Below are positions 34,957 through 44,077 of a stretch of 64,000 nucleotides of DNA, one piece after another. The stretch's first letter is position 1. The number at the start of each line of letters is the position of its first letter. Source of the DNA: Bradyrhizobium canariense. GTDB taxonomy: Bacteria; Pseudomonadota; Alphaproteobacteria; Rhizobiales; Xanthobacteraceae. The notes under the pieces were generated by a model. It was not told the origin of the DNA, searched no databases, and was given only the letters and a program-made list of their open reading frames with translations. A program made the translations under genes and the position numbers. Location of the stretch: assembly GCF_018130465.1 (NCBI RefSeq), contig NZ_JAFCKJ010000001.1:434001-498000 (forward strand), read 5' to 3'.

Positions 34957-37110
34957 TTACGCCGCCCGCATGTTGTTGAGGAACGCGTCGATCTCTCCGC
35001 GCAGCATGTCGGCTTCGCGGCGGAGCGCGTCGGAGGCGCCGAGCACTTCGTTCGCCGCGGCGCCGGCTTCCGCCGAAGCCGTGGAGACGCCGACGATGTT
35101 GCTGGAGACCTCGCTGGTGCCGCCGGCCGCATGCTGGATGTTGCGGGCGATCTCGCGTGTCGCCGCGCCCTGTTCCTCGACCGCGGCGGCGATCGTCGTG
35201 GTGACGTCGTTGATCTCGCCGATGATCCGGCCGATGCCCTGGATGGCGCCGACGGCAGAAGTCGTCACCGACTGCATGCTGGCGATCTGGGTGCGGATCT
35301 CCTCCGTTGCCTTGGCAGTCTGGCTCGCCAAGCTCTTCACCTCGGAGGCGACCACCGCGAAGCCGCGGCCGGCTTCGCCCGCGCGCGCCGCCTCGATGGT
35401 GGCGTTGAGCGCCAGCAGATTGGTCTGCGAGGCAATGGTCTGGATCAGGTCGACCACCACGCTGATGCGGCTCGCGCTGTCGGCGAGGCTCTGCACCGTG
35501 GCGTCGGTCGCGCCGGCTTCGTCGACCGCCTTCCTGGCGATCGCGGCCGAGGTGACCACCTGCTTGCTGATCTCCTGGATCGAGGACGACAGCTGCTCGG
35601 TGCCTGACGATACGGTCTGCACGTTGACCGAGGTCTCCTCCGCGGCCGATGCCACCGCGTTCACCAGCGCGTTGGACTGGTCGGCGGTGGTCGACATGCT
35701 CTGCGCGGTCGTCTGCATCGAATTGGCCGACTGCGCGAGATTGTCGAGTGCGGAGCGGACCGTGCCCTCGAATTCTGCAATCTTCGCCTCCATTTGCGCC
35801 GCACGCTCGGCCTTGGCGACGCGATCCCTGTCCTGCTCGCTCGCAAGCGCCCGTGCTTCGATCATGCCGTCGCGGAACACCGTCAGCGTTTCCTTCATCG
35901 CGCCGATCTCGTCGTTCTGCCGAGAGCGGACGATCTCGGTGTCGAGGTCGCCGGCCGAGAGCAACTGCATGGCGCGTTGAAGCTCGCGAATGCGGCGCAG
36001 GATGTTGCGGCCGACATAGAGCCAGACGAACAGCGCCGAGCCGACCAGCATCAGTGCGCCGAGTGCCAGCATCGCGGTCGTCGCCAGCGAGATCTCCTGG
36101 CGCGCCTGGAAGGTCGACGCGTTGGTCTCCTTCTGTACGCCCTCGACGAGCTGCTGCACGCTGATGCCGAGGCCGACATTGAGTTTACGGGTCTCGTCCA
36201 GAATGGTCTGGCCGTAGTCGATGGCGTCGAGCTCCTTCTGGCGGATCTTGAACACGCCGGTCTTGCCCTCACCGAAGGCGAACAGTTTTTGCACGGCGTC
36301 GCGCACCGCTTGCATCGAGGCCATGTTCGGCAGGTCCTCGAGGTTCGACTTGACGCGGTCGCGCGTCGCCTTGAACTCCTTCTCGATCGCCTCCAACGTA
36401 TCGCTGTTGTTGGCCGCCAGCGCCGCCATCATGTCGGCGGCCATCAGATTGCCGTTGGCGGAGATGGTCGCGACCTGGGAGACGGTGCGGGCGGCTTCGG
36501 TGGCATCATCGGCGGAAACGTCCGCCGCGCCGAGGATTGCGTTCAGGCGCGTTTGCGCATCCAGCATGGCAGGACCGGCCGCACCGACGAAGCTGAGCTG
36601 CGCCTTGCGGAGTGCTTCATACTGCTTGTCGTGCAGCGCGCCGGTATCGAGCCGTTCGCGCGCGGCCGACACCAGGCTCTGGGTCGCCTCGTCGATGCTC
36701 TTGGCGGTGTCGCGCAACGCGGTTGCGATCTGCTTGTCGGCGCCGAGCTCGATGATCTCGCCAAGCTTGGCCATCGCGAGCTGCTGGATCTCCTGCACCT
36801 TCTTGGTGCGTTCGTTCAGCGCCTCGTCGGACGGCGACGCCAGGAGGCCCGGCCCCTGTGCCGCGAGCGTTGCGCTTTGCGATGCGAGTTGAAGGCTCGC
36901 GGAGAGGCGCGGGATGTCGCGGCCGCTGAGGTCCATCATGGTGCTGCCGAGATGGTTGAAGACGAAGCCGGCGCCGGCTGCAATCACGAGGCCCATGCCC
37001 GCGATCACTGCGAAGGCCGTGAACAGGCTGCCGCGCACGCCCCATGTCGGCATTTTGAAACGAGGCCGGATACGACCAAGCAAACGGCCAAGGCCCAGAC
37101 GGATCGCCAT
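34957..37110 (-). CDS. Methyl-accepting chemotaxis protein
   Basis: Transmembrane chemoreceptor of 717 residues. TM1 lies near residues 26-52 ([20 protein letters not shown]) and is followed by a long, mostly helical periplasmic ligand domain. TM2 is near 345-370 ([20 protein letters not shown]), then HAMP ([20 protein letters not shown]) and a cytoplasmic coiled coil. The signalling tip is recognisable ([20 protein letters not shown], then [20 protein letters not shown]). No C-terminal pentapeptide for CheR binding. No chemotaxis cluster is adjacent. Its ligand is unknown. Confidence 0.94.
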   Translation of the reverse strand: MAIRLGLGRLLGRIRPRFKMPTWGVRGSLFTAFAVIAGMGLVIAAGAGFVFNHLGSTMMDLSGRDIPRLSASLQLASQSATLAAQGPGLLASPSDEALNERTKKVQEIQQLAMAKLGEIIELGADKQIATALRDTAKSIDEATQSLVSAARERLDTGALHDKQYEALRKAQLSFVGAAGPAMLDAQTRLNAILGAADVSADDATEAARTVSQVATISANGNLMAADMMAALAANNSDTLEAIEKEFKATRDRVKSNLEDLPNMASMQAVRDAVQKLFAFGEGKTGVFKIRQKELDAIDYGQTILDETRKLNVGLGISVQQLVEGVQKETNASTFQARQEISLATTAMLALGALMLVGSALFVWLYVGRNILRRIRELQRAMQLLSAGDLDTEIVRSRQNDEIGAMKETLTVFRDGMIEARALASEQDRDRVAKAERAAQMEAKIAEFEGTVRSALDNLAQSANSMQTTAQSMSTTADQSNALVNAVASAAEETSVNVQTVSSGTEQLSSSIQEISKQVVTSAAIARKAVDEAGATDATVQSLADSASRISVVVDLIQTIASQTNLLALNATIEAARAGEAGRGFAVVASEVKSLASQTAKATEEIRTQIASMQSVTTSAVGAIQGIGRIIGEINDVTTTIAAAVEEQGAATREIARNIQHAAGGTSEVSSNIVGVSTASAEAGAAANEVLGASDALRREADMLRGEIDAFLNNMRAA

Positions 37111-37215
37111 CGAAATTCCCCCACGCGTGATTTTTATATTTTCGCTGCGGAGTATCCTTGGGTCAGGTTAAAAAATCGCAAGTTGCTCAATCGGTTGCGT
37201 GTGTTCCGCACAGCG

Positions 37216-37247
37216 AAAAAAGAAGGGCCGGCAACGATGCCGGCCCC
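37216..37247 (-). terminator. Rho-independent terminator of the outer-membrane protein gene
   Basis: Read on the minus strand, GGGCCGGC pairs with GCCGGCCC across a 6-nt loop, followed by TTCTTTTTT. It starts about 28 bp beyond the stop of the barrel gene. Confidence 0.85.
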
Positions 37248-37274
37248 CCATCACGATAAGGTCTTGGTAACCGT

Positions 37275-38000
37275 TCAGTAGCGCGCGACCGCCGAGTTGG
37301 CCCAGTTGAAGCGGTAGTTGACGCCCGCCTTGATGGTGTGGTCGTCGGTGGTGAAGTTGCCGGTGCCCGCCAGCGGGCCCGCAGTGAAGTGCGCGTCACC
37401 GAAATTGTAGTACTGGTACTCGGCCTTGGCCGACCAGTTCGGCGCGAACATGTATTCGAGGCCGGCGCCGACGGTGTAGCCGTTGCGGTGGTCGCCGGTG
37501 ATGATGAAGCCGGTCGGCACGCCGCCGACGGTCACCTTTTCGTTGTTGTCCGAATAGGCGTAGCCACCCTTCACGTAGAGCAGGCCCGGGCCCCAGGTGT
37601 AGCCGACGCGGCCGGTGATCGAGCCGAGACCGCGCTGGTCGTTGGTGTAGGCGATGCCGCCCGGGAACACCGCGCCGACGCTGCCGGAGAGCCAGGAATA
37701 CTGGCCTTCGACGCCGACAACGAAGTTCGGGTTGAACTGCCAGTCCGCGCCGGCCTGCACGCCGCCGAGGAAACGGCCGTTGCCGTTGTTGCCGGTGGAG
37801 AGGCCGCTGAAATTGTTGTCGCTGGAGAACGCGCCGCCGACATGGCCGCCGATGTAGAAGCCGGTCCAGTTGTAGATCGGCGCGGCATAGGCGGGCGCGG
37901 GCGCCTTGTAGTAGTTGCGGTTACCGAGATCGGCACCGACCGCCGGCGCAGCAGCGCCCACCACGAGCAGCGCAACGGTCGCAAACAGAATCTTCTTCAT
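37275..38000 (-). CDS. Outer-membrane beta-barrel protein (Omp25/OmpW-like)
   Basis: Surface barrel protein of 241 residues. The signal peptide is MKKILFATVALLVVGAAAPA, with cleavage probably after VGA. The mature part opens with the rhizobial/Brucella Omp25-31 motif IYNWTGFYIGGHVGGAF and alternates in 8-stranded-barrel style (GGVQAGADWQFNPNFVVGVE, RVGYTWGPGLLYVKGGYAYS) to end with an aromatic terminus, SAVARY. It is a structural or porin-like protein of the Bradyrhizobium outer membrane. Strong terminator downstream; free-standing gene. Confidence 0.92.
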   Translation of the reverse strand: MKKILFATVALLVVGAAAPAVGADLGNRNYYKAPAPAYAAPIYNWTGFYIGGHVGGAFSSDNNFSGLSTGNNGNGRFLGGVQAGADWQFNPNFVVGVEGQYSWLSGSVGAVFPGGIAYTNDQRGLGSITGRVGYTWGPGLLYVKGGYAYSDNNEKVTVGGVPTGFIITGDHRNGYTVGAGLEYMFAPNWSAKAEYQYYNFGDAHFTAGPLAGTGNFTTDDHTIKAGVNYRFNWANSAVARY

Positions 38001-38223
38001 AGTCCAAACTCCAACACTTTGGTCCCCGGCAGGCGCGCTTTCCGCGCCGTCGTTGGTTTTGCAGATAGCTCGCTTTTGACGAAAATGCTGTCACATGCAT
38101 GGCACAACGGCAGCCAACCTAACTTATTGGGCTACAAATGATTTTCGTGCTTAATGTCGGCTTAAGAAGTGGTGAAGGAAGGCTTAACCCGGCGCCGTTC
38201 GAGTAACTTGCGCGCGTATCTCA

Positions 38224-38544
38224 TTAACCAAGACGGCGCCGCGCCTCATCGCGCATCTGTTCGCGGAATGCAGCGCGCTTTGCGGGCCGGTCTTCCTCGC
38301 GCACGTCATGACGATCGAAGACGTCGAACTTCTCCAGGATCGGATAGCGCTCGCTCGCCATCGCGAGCACGCGCAGCACCCTGGTCGCCGACGGTGTCGG
38401 GCCGCTCACTTCCCAGCGCCGGATGGTGTCGGTGCCGCCCTTCTCCGGCAATCCGCAAAGCCGGGCCATGTCGGCCGCGGTGAGCTTGCGCTCGAGGGCG
38501 TCTGAGAGGTCGTTGCGGAGCTGCTTCAGTTCGGGACCGGTCAT
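38224..38544 (-). CDS. Small helix-turn-helix regulator (XRE-like)
   Basis: Protein of 106 residues starting MTGPELKQLRNDLSDALERK with HTH segment LTAADMARLCGLPEKGGTDT then IRRWEVSGPTPSATRVLRVL, in the manner of XRE/phage-repressor-like domains (the RWE and P-S segments fit the family). The C-terminal 30 residues are charged and probably flexible. No partner toxin is adjacent. Its target is unknown. It lies upstream of the outer-membrane protein gene on the same strand, but a spacer of about 220 bp separates them. Confidence 0.78.
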   Translation of the reverse strand: MTGPELKQLRNDLSDALERKLTAADMARLCGLPEKGGTDTIRRWEVSGPTPSATRVLRVLAMASERYPILEKFDVFDRHDVREEDRPAKRAAFREQMRDEARRRLG

Positions 38545-38580
38545 GTCGCCTCAATACGCGAAGTCGATGAGGTGAATGCA

Positions 38581-38680
38581 CTAGATCGGTTCTGATTGAA
38601 TCAGAACCGAAGCTCTAGATTCTTGTTTTGACGCGTCTTCTTCACGCGAACCGGTATCCACCTCGCTCGAAAACGCTTTA
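38581..38680. repeat. Rhizobial intergenic palindromic repeat
   Basis: Contains the near-perfect inverted repeat CGGTTCTGATT-G-AATCAGAACCG (38587-38609), followed by the CTCTAGATTCTTGTTTTGAC and CACGCGAACCGGTATCCAC segments that recur between genes in many Rhizobiales. It lies just upstream of the XRE-like gene start, with its promoter side towards 38545. Confidence 0.7.
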
Positions 38681-38778
38681 GCGCTGATTCGGGTCCATCC
38701 GAAGGCAAGGCACGCGCAGCGATCGATGCGGCGTGCTAGTCTCGCGCTGGCCGGGCTCAGTGAAGGAAGGACAACCGC

Positions 38779-39126
38779 ATGCCCGTGTTCAAGCTGCCCC
38801 TGTCGGGGGACGTCGTGCAGTCCATCAACCCGATCACGTCGTTCTTCAGCCCGACCGGCGGCCAGTTCGGTCTCGTCAACATCACGGTTGGTCAATCCTC
38901 GGCGCCGGAGGTCGAGAAGGACCTGCTGTCGGATGTCGGCAGTTACGGCAAGCAGATCGGCCAGATCGCGGATGCGCTGCTCGTGGTCATCGAACATCTG
39001 GACGCGCTCGGCGACGGCGCACTCGGCGATGACGAGGCGGTCGCGGCCTTCAAGGAACTGATGCACTCGGTCGCGACCGTAAAGGAGCGCCACAATCGCA
39101 AGGCCTGCCGGCCGCGGCGACGCTGA
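38779..39126 (+). CDS. Conserved hypothetical protein
   Basis: Protein of 115 residues starting MPVFKLPLSGDVVQSINPIT, with no signal peptide or membrane segment. A central helical part (EVEKDLLSDVGSYGKQIGQI, then ADALLVVIEHLDAL) is followed by an acidic stretch and a basic tail (HNRKACRPRRR). The ATG follows GGAAGGACAACCGC. I recognise it only as a family found in Bradyrhizobium and give it no function. It is upstream of, and in the same direction as, a small secreted protein. Confidence 0.7.
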   Translation: MPVFKLPLSGDVVQSINPITSFFSPTGGQFGLVNITVGQSSAPEVEKDLLSDVGSYGKQIGQIADALLVVIEHLDALGDGALGDDEAVAAFKELMHSVATVKERHNRKACRPRRR

Positions 39127-39252
39127 TCAGGCCGTGCGACCGCGCTCCGGCACCTTCGCGCGCGCACGAAGTTATGAACGTGAGTCCTATGGAAATTTCC
39201 CGATGAATGAACAGTTGGCACAATGGGGCCCACGGCGACGAAGGGGTCAGCC

Positions 39253-39537
39253 ATGACAAGCATCAAACTCGCGATTGCCGCACTTATCACCGTCGGGCTG
39301 GCTACAGCCCCCTCCGTTGTCGAGGCGAAGAAGTACAGGTCTGCCAGACACTACAGCACGGGTGTTGTGGCCCCGAGCTATGGGGGCGCCGGAGGGCCGG
39401 TGGCAACGCAACCCAGCACTTACGGCAGTTCCGGACAGACCGTCGGCACGGTCACCGCACCATCGATTGGAACGTACAGCTGGCCGTCGGTGGGCGTGAC
39501 CAACGCAGTCCCGACCTGGAGCAACACCACCAGATAG
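39253..39537 (+). CDS. Small secreted protein, copy 1 (GSSGQTVGTVTAPS motif)
   Basis: Exported peptide of 94 residues with a signal sequence (MTSIKLAIAALITVGLATAP, ending near VVEA). The mature chain is Gly/Ser/Thr/Pro-rich and low in charge. Its C-terminal half, YGSSGQTVGTVTAPSIGTYS and WPSVGVTNAVPTWSNTT, matches the C-terminal half of the protein at 41328 almost position by position. Even the bases around the start (TCAGCCATGACAAG) are shared. Function unknown; a structural or matrix role is possible. Start chosen at ATG 39253, giving a normal signal peptide. Confidence 0.75.
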   Translation: MTSIKLAIAALITVGLATAPSVVEAKKYRSARHYSTGVVAPSYGGAGGPVATQPSTYGSSGQTVGTVTAPSIGTYSWPSVGVTNAVPTWSNTTR

Positions 39538-39569
39538 GGCCACATCTGCGAGGCGCGAGCCAATGCCGG

Positions 39570-40505
39570 TCACCCTGTGCCGGTCGCAAGGCCAGAGAGA
39601 AGATAGAGCGCGACCAGCAATGTCGCGACGGACAGCATCGTCGTGACCGAGACCGTGGCCGCGACCAGCTTCTCCTCGACCTTGTGTTCGTGCGCCAGCA
39701 CATACACGGTCTTCGCCGTCGGCACCGCCGCGCAGATGACGGCGGCGGCCGCGTCGAGGCGGTTGAGGCTCAGGATCGTACAGAGTCCGTAGACGATCAG
39801 TGGCATCACCACCAGCTTCACGGTGGCAAGCGCGAACGATGCCTTCAGGTTCGACCGCAGGCCCTCGACGGACAGACCTAGTCCGATGGCAAACAGCGCA
39901 CAGGGCGTGAGCGCGGCGGCAATCATGTTCAGATAGGCCGCGACCGGCGCCGGAATCGGCAAGCCCGCGATCGCCCACGCGAGACCGATGAGGGTCGACA
40001 GGACCATGGGATTGAGCAGGATCTGCTTCACCAGTCCCCCGGAATGCGCAGCCCCGCGCGCATCCCTTTCGAGCAGGATGACCGTGAGCGGAAACATCAC
40101 GCCGGCCACGAACACCGTCGCCACTGCCGCGGGCAGGACGGCGGGCTGACCGTAGATCGCGTGGAGGATCGGCAGCGCCACGAAACCGGTATTGGTCATC
40201 GCCGCGGCCATGCCGTGGATGGTGCTGCTGGCGAGATCGTGCTTGCCGCCGGCGCGGGCCGCCAGGAACACCAGCGCAAAGCAGATCAGCGAGCCGCCGC
40301 CGAATGCGAGCAGGAAGCGCCATTCCAGGAGATTGCGTGCCGGCTCCTGCGCGATCGTGACGATCAACAGCGCCGGCATCGCGACGTTGTAGGCGAAATG
40401 CACCAGGGCATCGGCAAGCGAGCGGGAGAGGTAGCCGAGCTCTCCGGCGAGCCACCCGGTGACGATGATCGCGAACACGGGAAGAACGAGGCTGGCGACC
40501 TCCAT
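39570..40505 (-). CDS. AEC-family transporter
   Basis: Integral membrane carrier of 311 residues with about ten helices, in the auxin-efflux-carrier/malonate-transporter family. Segments include MEVASLVLPVFAIIVTGWLA at the N-terminus, MPALLIVTIAQEP, AMTNTGFVALPILHAIYGQP at the discontinuous helix of the first half, and AAVPTAKTVYVLAHEHKVEE in the second. Carriers of this family move carboxylic acids or export small organic anions; direction is not predictable. Convergent with the small secreted protein gene. Confidence 0.9.
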   Translation of the reverse strand: MEVASLVLPVFAIIVTGWLAGELGYLSRSLADALVHFAYNVAMPALLIVTIAQEPARNLLEWRFLLAFGGGSLICFALVFLAARAGGKHDLASSTIHGMAAAMTNTGFVALPILHAIYGQPAVLPAAVATVFVAGVMFPLTVILLERDARGAAHSGGLVKQILLNPMVLSTLIGLAWAIAGLPIPAPVAAYLNMIAAALTPCALFAIGLGLSVEGLRSNLKASFALATVKLVVMPLIVYGLCTILSLNRLDAAAAVICAAVPTAKTVYVLAHEHKVEEKLVAATVSVTTMLSVATLLVALYLLSGLATGTG

Positions 40506-40609
40506 CCGGCTTCCCCCTCCGCCAGGCAGTTGGATGCCATCCTAGCTTGGAGATGCGCCGTCGTCACCGTTCAACCGGATCGCGACGTTCCGATCAGGAC
40601 CCTGCGATC

Positions 40610-40819
40610 TCAGGCGCCCCTGCGGCCCTGTTGGCCGATCACGCAACGCCATCCGGCGAGGCGCTCGGCCGGATGCTGGTTCATCCATTCGGCGAGTTGC
40701 GGGGCGCCCATCAGGCACGATTGCATCGAGACGTCGGCAAAGTCCGACGTGGTGACGATCTGCTCGTGGCAATTGGCCGGGGAGCCGAGGCTGCAGAGCA
40801 CGGCGATGATCTTGATCAC
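40610..40819 (-). CDS. Small cysteine-containing conserved protein, second gene of a micro-operon
   Basis: 69-residue protein that starts at GTG (40817-40819): (M)IKIIAVLCSLGSPANCHEQI, then TTSDFADVSMQSCLMGAPQL. The four cysteines and HPAERLAGWRCVIG are features I associate with a small protein repeated in Bradyrhizobium. The N-terminal hydrophobic stretch may be a weak export signal. The start overlaps the upstream stop as GTGA, which implies coupled translation. Function unknown. Confidence 0.68.
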   Translation of the reverse strand: MIKIIAVLCSLGSPANCHEQIVTTSDFADVSMQSCLMGAPQLAEWMNQHPAERLAGWRCVIGQQGRRGA

Positions 40820-40980
40820 GCGAGATTGCCCCCGTCGCTGCGGCGAACACCGGCTCCGGCGTGCTGCTCGCTCACCGGATCAGCCGGCGGGAAGATGCTG
40901 TCGTAGATCGCGCGTGCTTCCTGGATGAGGCGAATGCGCTCGCGCTCGGACTTCGAGACAAACTGAATAACCTGGCCCAT
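40816..40980 (-). CDS. 54-residue conserved protein, first gene of a micro-operon
   Basis: Short gene that starts ATG at 40980: MGQVIQFVSKSERERIRLIQ, then EARAIYDSIFPPADPVSEQH, ending near GGNLA. The charged amphipathic helix and FPP motif look like a real conserved small protein, and the stop overlaps the next start by 4 bp. There is no hydrophobic segment, so it is cytosolic. A perfect 21-bp inverted repeat lies 22 bp upstream. I recall similar small proteins in Bradyrhizobium, without known function. Confidence 0.68.
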   Translation of the reverse strand: MGQVIQFVSKSERERIRLIQEARAIYDSIFPPADPVSEQHAGAGVRRSDGGNLA

Positions 40981-41001
40981 GTCGGCTCCAATAGATCTTC
41001 A

Positions 41002-41022
41002 ATCCATCATCACATGATGGAT
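41002..41022. promoter_or_regulatory. Perfect inverted repeat upstream of the micro-operon
   Basis: ATCCATCAT-CAC-ATGATGGAT, 9-bp arms with a 3-bp centre, 22 bp ahead of the 54-residue gene start (minus strand). Position and symmetry suit an operator; a hairpin in the 5' leader is the alternative. Confidence 0.5.
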
Positions 41023-41327
41023 ATCATTCTATTCGGATGTGGGGTGCCGGCTTCAGCTTTGCAGCCGTGTGGGCGGTCACGAAGGATAAAAACCTTGTGA
41101 GTATTCCGTTCCTGAGGTGGAACGGGATACCTTTTAGCGATGCGCCGATCTCACGTCGCATCTGTTCGGCCGGGACCGCTTCGCAGCATCGTGATGAAGT
41201 GTTGAGCCCTGCGGCATGATGGCATTGCGGCACATTTTCTCGCGCGAGGAGTTGTACGGTCACTCAGTGCACGAGCGCCCTGACGAACGGCATCGCGATT
41301 GAGAGCCCGCGCCCGAAAGGATCAGCC
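41023..41327. other. Spacer without a supported gene
   Basis: About 305 bp between divergent small genes. One short inverted repeat CCGTTCC-tgaggt-GGAACGG is present at 41106-41125. The 60-codon frame at 41037-41219 has no ribosome site and no recognisable family and is not called. Confidence 0.5.
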
Positions 41328-41597
41328 ATGACAAGAACGAAACGCTCCATTGCTGCACTTATTGCTCTCGGATTGGCCGCAGCGCCACTCGCTGTAAACG
41401 CACAAACGTCGGGGACGGGTACACCAAGCAGCACGAGCGGACGCTCCGGAGCACCGGTACAGCAAGGGACTATCGGAAGTTCCGGGCAGACTGTCGGGAC
41501 CGTGACAGCGCCGTCGGTCGGAACGTCCAACCAGCCCTCCGTCGGCGTAACAAACTCAGTCCCCACCTGGAACAACACCAATCCACGAACGAAGTAG
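41328..41597 (+). CDS. Small secreted protein, copy 2 (GSSGQTVGTVTAPS motif)
   Basis: Exported peptide of 89 residues, paralogue of the one at 39253. The signal peptide is MTRTKRSIAALIALGLAAAP ending near VNA; the mature chain is rich in Ser, Thr and Gly. The shared C-terminal half reads IGSSGQTVGTVTAPSVGTSN then QPSVGVTNSVPTWNNTN. The N-terminal halves of the mature proteins differ, so only the tail is under strong constraint. The ATG is preceded by GAAAGGATCAGCC. Function unknown; perhaps an extracellular or cell-wall-associated peptide. Confidence 0.75.
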   Translation: MTRTKRSIAALIALGLAAAPLAVNAQTSGTGTPSSTSGRSGAPVQQGTIGSSGQTVGTVTAPSVGTSNQPSVGVTNSVPTWNNTNPRTK

Positions 41598-41615
41598 AAA
41601 CCGCGATCGGCTGAC

Positions 41616-43235
41616 TCACGCCGCCGGCGCGCGATCCTTCCGTCCCGGCACCGCCGCGAGCAGCTCGCGCGTATAGGCATGCTCGGGCGCTGCGAACAGC
41701 TGGGCCGTCGGCTTCAACTCGACGATGGCGCCGCGCTGCATCACGGCGATGCGGTCGCAGATTTGGGCCGCGACGCGTAGATCGTGGGTGATGAACAGCA
41801 TCGAGAGGCCGAGCCGTGCCTTGAGGTCTTCGAGCAGCCTCAGGACCTGCGCCTGCACGGAGACGTCGAGCGCGGAGACGGCTTCGTCGGCGACGATGAT
41901 CTCGGGCTCGAGCGCGAGCGCGCGCGCAATGCCGATGCGCTGGCGCTGACCGCCGGAGAATTCATGCGGATAGCGCTCGAGTGCGCCGGCATCGAGGCCG
42001 ACCATCTTGAGGAGATCGCGGGCGCGGTCGAGCGCCACTTTCGGATCGGTGCCGGCCGCGATCGGGCCGTCGGCGATGATGTGACCGACCTTGCGGCGCG
42101 GATTGAGCGAGGCGAACGGATCCTGAAAGATCATCTGGATGCGATGGCGCTCGGCGCGCAGCGCCTTGCCGGTGAGCGAGGTGAGATCGGTCTCGCCGAT
42201 CCGCACGGTGCCGCGGTCGGCCTCGATCAGCCGCATCACGAGGCGCGCCACCGACGATTTGCCGGAACCGGATTCGCCGACGAGGCCGAGCGTCTCGCCC
42301 TTGAGGATGTTGAAATTGACCTCGCGCGCGGCATCGACGCGGCGGTCCTCGCGAAACCAGCCGCCCGAGGTGACGTAGGTCTTGTCCAGTCCGATCACCT
42401 CGACCGCCTTGGCCTGGTCGTCGAGGGGGCTGCGGGCGGGCGGATCCATCGACGGCACCGCCGCAAGCAGCGCCTTGGTGTAGTCGTGCTGCGGCGCGTT
42501 GAAGACGGCCGAGGCGGCGCCTTCCTCGACCACCTTGCCATGGCGCAACACGACGACCTGGTCGGCGATGTCGGCGACCACGCCGAAATCATGGGTGATG
42601 AACATCACCGCCATGTTGCGATTGCGCTGGAGGTTGCGGATCAGCTTCAGGATCTGCGCCTGCGTGGTGACGTCGAGCGCGGTGGTCGGCTCGTCCGCGA
42701 CCAGCACCGCCGGTTCGAGCGCGAGCGCCATCGCGATCATGGCGCGTTGGCGCTGGCCGCCGGAGAGCTGGTGCGGATAGGCGCGCACGATGCGCTCGGG
42801 GTCGGGGAGGCCGACCTCGCGCGCCAGCGACAGCGCCTTTGCGCGCCGCTCCCTCGGCGTCAGCAGGCCGTGCGCCTCGAACATCTCCGCCATCTGGTCG
42901 CCGATCCGCATCAACGGATTGAGCGCGGTCATCGGCTCCTGAAAGATCATCGCGAGCCGGCGGCCGCGCAGATCGCGCCAGCCGTCGTCGTCGAGTTTGA
43001 GCAGGTCGCGGCCTTCGAACTGGATTTCTCCTGATGTGACCGAGACCGTGTCGGGCAAGAGGCCCAGCAGCGCATGCGCGCACATCGACTTGCCGGAGCC
43101 GGATTCGCCGACGACGCAGACGATCTTGCCGGCCCTCAAGTCCAGCGAGATGCCGTCGACGGCGAACGGCCGCTCGGCGCTCTTGGGCAGCGCGATCCGC
43201 AGGTTCTTGATGGAGACGGTGGCGGGGGCGGTCAT
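41616..43235 (-). CDS. Dipeptide/oligopeptide-type ABC transporter, fused double ATPase
   Basis: Cytoplasmic ATPase of 539 residues with two nucleotide-binding domains in one chain (DppD-DppF or GsiA/YejF type). Each has a Walker A (GESGSGKSMCAHALLGLLPD about residue 43; GESGSGKSSVARLVMRLIEA about residue 325), a signature (HQLSGGQRQRAMIAMALALE; HEFSGGQRQRIGIARALALE) and a Walker B (VLVADEPTTALDVTTQAQIL; IIVADEAVSALDVSVQAQVL). The second Walker B has DEAVSALD where DEPTSALD is usual. The start ATG at 43235 lies 2 bp after the upstream permease stop. It powers the importer encoded by the three genes upstream. Confidence 0.93.
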   Translation of the reverse strand: MTAPATVSIKNLRIALPKSAERPFAVDGISLDLRAGKIVCVVGESGSGKSMCAHALLGLLPDTVSVTSGEIQFEGRDLLKLDDDGWRDLRGRRLAMIFQEPMTALNPLMRIGDQMAEMFEAHGLLTPRERRAKALSLAREVGLPDPERIVRAYPHQLSGGQRQRAMIAMALALEPAVLVADEPTTALDVTTQAQILKLIRNLQRNRNMAVMFITHDFGVVADIADQVVVLRHGKVVEEGAASAVFNAPQHDYTKALLAAVPSMDPPARSPLDDQAKAVEVIGLDKTYVTSGGWFREDRRVDAAREVNFNILKGETLGLVGESGSGKSSVARLVMRLIEADRGTVRIGETDLTSLTGKALRAERHRIQMIFQDPFASLNPRRKVGHIIADGPIAAGTDPKVALDRARDLLKMVGLDAGALERYPHEFSGGQRQRIGIARALALEPEIIVADEAVSALDVSVQAQVLRLLEDLKARLGLSMLFITHDLRVAAQICDRIAVMQRGAIVELKPTAQLFAAPEHAYTRELLAAVPGRKDRAPAA

Positions 43236-43237
43236 GG

Positions 43238-44077
43238 TCAACGCCCCTCGCGCGACAGGCGCGGATTGAGCGCGTCGTTGAGGCCTTCGCCGATCAGGTT
43301 CAGGCCGAGCACCGAAATCAGGATCGCGACGCCGGGAAACACCGTGATCCACCAGGCCTGGCGGATCACGGTGCGGCCGGCGCCGACCATGTAGCCCCAG
43401 GAGATCAGATTGGGATCGCCGAGGCCGAGGAACGCCAGCGAGGATTCCAGCAGGATCGCGGTCGCCACCATCAGCGAGGCCAGCACGATCACCGGCGACA
43501 GCGTGTTCGGCAGGATTTCGCGCAGGATGATCCAGGTGTTGCTCTGGCCCGTGACCACGGCGGCCTGGACGTACTCCCGCGTGCGCAGCGACAGGACCTC
43601 GCCGCGGACGAGGCGCGCGACCGGCGGCCAGCTTACCACTGCGATCGAGGCGACGATCGAATAGATCGAGGGCTGCAGGATCGCGACCAGCACGATCGCG
43701 AGCGCAAAGCTCGGAATGGTCTGGAAGAACTCGGTGAAGCGCATCAGGGCGTCGTCGACCCTGCCGCCGAAATAGCCGGCCATGGCGCCGATCGGCACGC
43801 CGACGACCAGCGCCACCAGGGTGGAGACCATGCCGACGAGCAGCGAGACGCGTGCGCCAAAGATCATGCCGGCGAACACGTCGCGGCCGAGCGCGTCGGT
43901 GCCGAGCGGCACGGTCGCGAGCGTGAACGGCGGCAGGAACGGCCGCTGCACCATGCGCCAGGGCGAGTTCGGGAACAGCATCGGACCGAACACCGCGACC
44001 GAGACCGCAAGGAGCAGGATGATGAGCCCAATGACGCCGCTCGGGCTCCTCAGCATCGATTTCCAGAACTGTTTCAT
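43238..44077 (-). CDS. ABC transporter permease (DppC-like)
   Basis: Inner-membrane permease of 279 residues with N-terminal region MKQFWKSMLRSPSGVIGLII and about six helices. The binding-protein-dependent transport signature (EAA loop) is EYVQAAVVTGQSNTWIILRE, then ILPNTLSPVIVLASLMV. LGTDALGRDVFAGMIFGARV is the conserved DppC/OppC segment. The start ATG at 44077 overlaps the DppB-like stop as ATGA. A longer reading that joins both permeases into one chain would cross a frame and is not a gene. Confidence 0.92.
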   Translation of the reverse strand: MKQFWKSMLRSPSGVIGLIILLLAVSVAVFGPMLFPNSPWRMVQRPFLPPFTLATVPLGTDALGRDVFAGMIFGARVSLLVGMVSTLVALVVGVPIGAMAGYFGGRVDDALMRFTEFFQTIPSFALAIVLVAILQPSIYSIVASIAVVSWPPVARLVRGEVLSLRTREYVQAAVVTGQSNTWIILREILPNTLSPVIVLASLMVATAILLESSLAFLGLGDPNLISWGYMVGAGRTVIRQAWWITVFPGVAILISVLGLNLIGEGLNDALNPRLSREGR

